Assembly: GCA_012295275.1 (NCBI GenBank)
Contig: CM022671.1
Coordinates: 31,678,250-31,742,249, forward strand
Direction: 5' to 3'
Source: Chrysomallon squamiferum
Lineage: Eukaryota > Mollusca > Gastropoda > Neomphalida > Peltospiridae
DNA length: 64,000 nt
Part shown: piece by piece, positions 63,976 through 64,000 of the stretch
How the letters are laid out: every line of letters begins with the position of its first letter
Numbering within the stretch: the stretch's first letter is position 1
Translations under genes and position numbers: made by a program
The notes under the pieces: model-generated
Database searches by the model: none
What the model was told of the DNA's origin: nothing
What the model saw: only the letters and a program-made list of their open reading frames with translations

Positions 63976-64000
63976 AGCTAATTTAAAATGACAGAACAGA

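Overview
This window is AT-rich invertebrate animal nuclear DNA. Multi-exon genes with GT-AG introns, families such as MEST, TEX264, Stum/SPEC3 and copines, an SRCR/EGF/ZP receptor relic, and very dense simple repeats all point to a metazoan. A lophotrochozoan, perhaps a mollusc, fits best, but that is inference. I saw no rRNA, tRNA, CRISPR array, operon or bacterial-style feature.

Layout. (1) Positions 1-4869, minus strand: almost the whole of a MEST-type alpha/beta hydrolase in 11 coding exons, with candidate 5' UTR exons up to about 6.8 kb. (2) 6.8-15 kb: microsatellite-rich intergenic DNA. (3) 15.1-16.5 kb, minus: a 450-residue single-LIM-domain protein in one long exon. (4) 16.5-26.5 kb: intergenic, many simple repeats. 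(5) 26.5-29.8 kb, plus: TEX264 homologue (ER-phagy receptor family), four exons, intact C-terminal LIR-like motif; intron 1 holds an unusual long-short-short-long tandem repeat. (6) 29.8-36.2 kb: AT-rich DNA with a (TA)n block and minisatellites. (7) 36.2-37.1 kb, minus: Stum/SPEC3-family membrane protein, three 3' exons. (8) 38.1-41.0 kb, minus: a decayed multi-exon receptor gene (SRCR, EGF, ZP-C, transmembrane) with several frameshifts. (9) 43.0-45.2 kb, plus: a secreted-leader vWA, Ser/Thr-rich, single-pass membrane protein. (10) 45.7-46.7 kb: two non-autonomous DNA transposons (a TA-flanked Tc1/mariner/pogo-like element and a hAT-like element). (11) 47.1-57.3 kb, plus: a complete 20-exon copine. 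(12) 61.2-64 kb, minus: the 3' end of a second copine, tail-to-tail with the first, with a long PYPxGAP-type tail.

The genes look like an ordinary collection of unrelated housekeeping and cell-surface genes; only the two copines are clearly related, as a diverged inverted duplicate pair. Exon phases were checked by hand and add up to open frames for MEST, TEX264, the vWA protein and copine A. The most notable points are the broken SRCR-EGF-ZP gene, which no single ORF reveals, the copine with an annexin/scramblase-like proline tail, and the two MITEs with identifiable ends.
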